Positions 7,229 to 8,544 of a stretch of 8,544 nucleotides of DNA are shown piece after piece. Within the stretch, counting starts at the first letter, position 1. Every line of letters starts with the position of its first letter. The stretch comes from an uncultured Collinsella sp. (GTDB taxonomy: Bacteria > Actinomycetota > Coriobacteriia > Coriobacteriales > Coriobacteriaceae), in NCBI GenBank assembly GCA_902494465.1, contig CABUTH010000083.1:1-8544 (forward strand), in the 5' to 3' direction. The position numbers and the translations under genes are program-made. The notes below the pieces were generated by a model. It was not told the DNA's origin. It made no database searches and worked only from the letters and a program-made list of their open reading frames with translations.

Positions 7229-7268
7229 CCTCCTCGCGGGCGGGAGGGCGCGCAGGCGCGGCGAGCGC

Positions 7269-8042
7269 CTAGCGCACGAACTCCCGTAAGAGCGCGTCTT
7301 CCACTTCCCGAAGCGAAAGGGCCCCGCTTCCCTCGGCGGGACGGGTGACCACAATACAGCGCGCTCCCACGTCGCGCGCGGCGGCGAGCTTCTCGGCCGT
7401 GCCGCCTATGGTTCCCGAGTCCTTGGTCACAAGCCACTGGGCGTCCACCTGCCGAAGCATCGCCTCGTTGAGCTCGCGGGTGAAAGGCCCCTGCATGCCG
7501 ATGACGTGCGACGGCGAAAACCCCGCGTCGATGCACTTCGTTATAGCACCGGGCAGCGGGAGCACACGCACGAAGAAGCGCTCCGCGAAATCGGCGACGC
7601 GCGTGTAGGGAGCAAGCTCCTTGCTCCCCGTCGTGAGAAGCGCGCGACCCGGGTTCTCGGAGAGAAAGCGCGCCGCGCAGGCGATCGACGCGACCGACAC
7701 GACGCCTTTGGGCAGCGCCTCAACCGGACGCGCAAGGCGCAGGCATCGTGCACCCACAGCGAGCGAAGCGGCCCGGATGTTGCCGCTTGCGAGCGTAGCG
7801 AAGGGGTGCGTGGCGTCGACGACGATGCGCGCGCCCAAAAGCTCGCGCTCCATGTCGGCCTCGTCGAGCCTGCCCGCATGCACCTCGATGCCCGGAAGCT
7901 CGCCTAAAAGCTCGCCTCCGTACTCTGTTGCCGCGTAGGCACGGGCGGGAATGCCCGCCCCGCTCGCCCATTCGCACAGAAGGCGGCCCTCGGTGGTGCC
8001 GGCGAAGATGCGCAGCGCCGGCGCGGATGCGGGCGCCGTCAC
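7269..8042 (-). CDS. cobK: Precorrin-6A (cobalt-precorrin-6A) reductase, CobK/CbiJ family
   Basis: NAD(P)H-dependent reduction of the precorrin-6A macrocycle in corrin ring synthesis (cobalamin pathway, cytoplasm). In an anaerobe the substrate would be the cobalt form (CbiJ). With the GTG start at 8042 the protein is 257 aa, normal for the family. Visible motifs are the N-terminal nucleotide-binding RIFAGTTEGR (11-20), VVDATHPFA (74-82), LLTTGSKEL (135-143), VIGMQGPF (180-187), VTKDSGTIGGTAEK (205-218) and CIVVTRP (229-235). The frame stays open upstream to an ATG at 8312, but that extension is Arg-rich, resembles no protein and overlaps the methylmutase gene, so I reject it. The GTG overlaps the methylmutase stop as GTGA, with no clear ribosome binding site, which suggests translational coupling. 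It is the last gene of its operon, converging on the exporter genes. Confidence 0.92.
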   Translation of the reverse strand: MTAPASAPALRIFAGTTEGRLLCEWASGAGIPARAYAATEYGGELLGELPGIEVHAGRLDEADMERELLGARIVVDATHPFATLASGNIRAASLAVGARCLRLARPVEALPKGVVSVASIACAARFLSENPGRALLTTGSKELAPYTRVADFAERFFVRVLPLPGAITKCIDAGFSPSHVIGMQGPFTRELNEAMLRQVDAQWLVTKDSGTIGGTAEKLAAARDVGARCIVVTRPAEGSGALSLREVEDALLREFVR

Positions 8043-8544
8043 TTCGGGCCGCCTGGGCGCGTGATCTGGTAAAGCAGCGCGTTCATAATGGCGGCAGCCA
8101 CGGTCGAACCGCCCTTGCGACCCCTCGCGACGATGGCCGGCACGCGTCGCGCGAGTAGCTCCTCTTTCGCCTCGACCACGTTCACAAACCCGACCGGCAC
8201 CCCAACGACGAGCGCAGGCGCGATCTTCCCCGCGTCCATGAGCTCGGCGAGGCGCAGAAGCGCTGTGGGAGCGTTGCCGACGGCCACGATGAGCGGACCC
8301 TCGATGCCGCAAGCTTTGTCCATGCTCGCAACGGCGCGAGTCGTGCCCGCGGCGCGCGCAGCCGCGGCGACATCAGGGTCAGCCATGTAGCACACGGTCT
8401 TGCAGCCGATCTTCGCGAGCACGGGCTTGCTTATGCCTGCGAGCGCCATGTTCGTATCGGTGAGCACCGTGGCCCCTGCGCGCAGTGCGTCGAGCGCACA
8501 GTGCGCGGCGTCATGGGTGAACACGAGGGAATCGGCGTACGAGA
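8039..8544 (-). CDS. cbiC: Precorrin-8X methylmutase (cobalt-precorrin-8 methylmutase), CbiC/CobH family, 5' end outside the window
   Basis: Moves a methyl group from C-11 to C-12 to turn precorrin-8 (or its cobalt form) into hydrogenobyrinic acid or cobyrinic acid in cobalamin synthesis. The visible 167 residues cover the C-terminal part of a protein normally about 210 aa long. They contain LTDTNMALAGI, AGTTRAVASM, IVAVGNAPTALLRL, VVGVPVGFVNVVEAKEE and VARGRKGGSTVAAAIMNAL, all strong family signatures. The frame is open to the right edge. A GTG at 8524 lies inside conserved sequence (SLVFTHDAAHCALDALRAG) and is not the start. The family's catalytic histidine would be in the missing N-terminal part and cannot be verified. 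The gene is followed by the reductase with a GTGA overlap; further cobalamin genes probably lie upstream, beyond 8544. Confidence 0.93.
   Translation of the reverse strand, partial: SYADSLVFTHDAAHCALDALRAGATVLTDTNMALAGISKPVLAKIGCKTVCYMADPDVAAAARAAGTTRAVASMDKACGIEGPLIVAVGNAPTALLRLAELMDAGKIAPALVVGVPVGFVNVVEAKEELLARRVPAIVARGRKGGSTVAAAIMNALLYQITRPGGPK

Noticed and set aside
7099..7536. A 145-codon open frame on the - strand spanning the intergenic gap and the end of the reductase gene
   Set aside because: It is out of frame with both the reductase and the transposase remnant and has low-complexity Arg/Ala/Ser content.
8043..8312. N-terminal extension of the precorrin-6A reductase to an ATG at 8312
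   Set aside because: The extra 90 residues are Arg-rich out-of-frame translation of the methylmutase gene. The family start fits the GTG at 8042.

Overview
The window looks like chromosomal DNA from an anaerobic gut actinobacterium of the class Coriobacteriia. Collinsella or a relative is my best guess. The basis is high GC, codon choice strongly biased to G/C at third positions, strong AAAGGAG-type ribosome binding sites, Gram-positive-style envelope proteins and an oxygen-sensitive Fe-S serine dehydratase. The genus is inferred from style, not from a search.

Layout on the + strand: (1) 35-1642, a single-chain Fe-S L-serine dehydratase (beta, ACT and alpha domains fused), closed by a perfect hairpin at 1661-1682. 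(2) 1792-3507, a membrane-anchored L,D-transpeptidase with a long disordered cytoplasmic tail, behind a consensus TATAAT box. (3) 3640-7057, a tightly coupled three-gene MacAB/YknXYZ-type exporter: HlyD-like adaptor, ATPase and MacB-type permease, overlapping by 1 and 4 bases. A 12-bp perfect inverted repeat lies just upstream of the exporter operon.

Layout on the - strand: (4) 8544 down to 7269, the end of a cobalamin operon. It holds a truncated precorrin-8X methylmutase (CbiC/CobH) followed, with a 4-base GTGA overlap, by precorrin-6A reductase (CobK/CbiJ). The methylmutase runs off the right edge of the window.

The convergent gap at 7058-7268 is the most interesting part. It carries a 69-base imperfect palindrome (7070-7138). 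Next to it is a short, decayed piece of an IS21-type IstA transposase reading leftwards (about 7148-7228), with an in-frame amber codon. To the right of this scar the cobalamin genes look more GC-rich. I read this as a possible insertion or recombination junction between a core-like region and an acquired cobalamin module.

The genes themselves belong to known families. I see no CRISPR array, tRNA, rRNA, phage gene or convincing new system. The points worth checking are the junction, the two hairpin structures flanking the exporter operon, and the cysteine-rich tail of the serine dehydratase.
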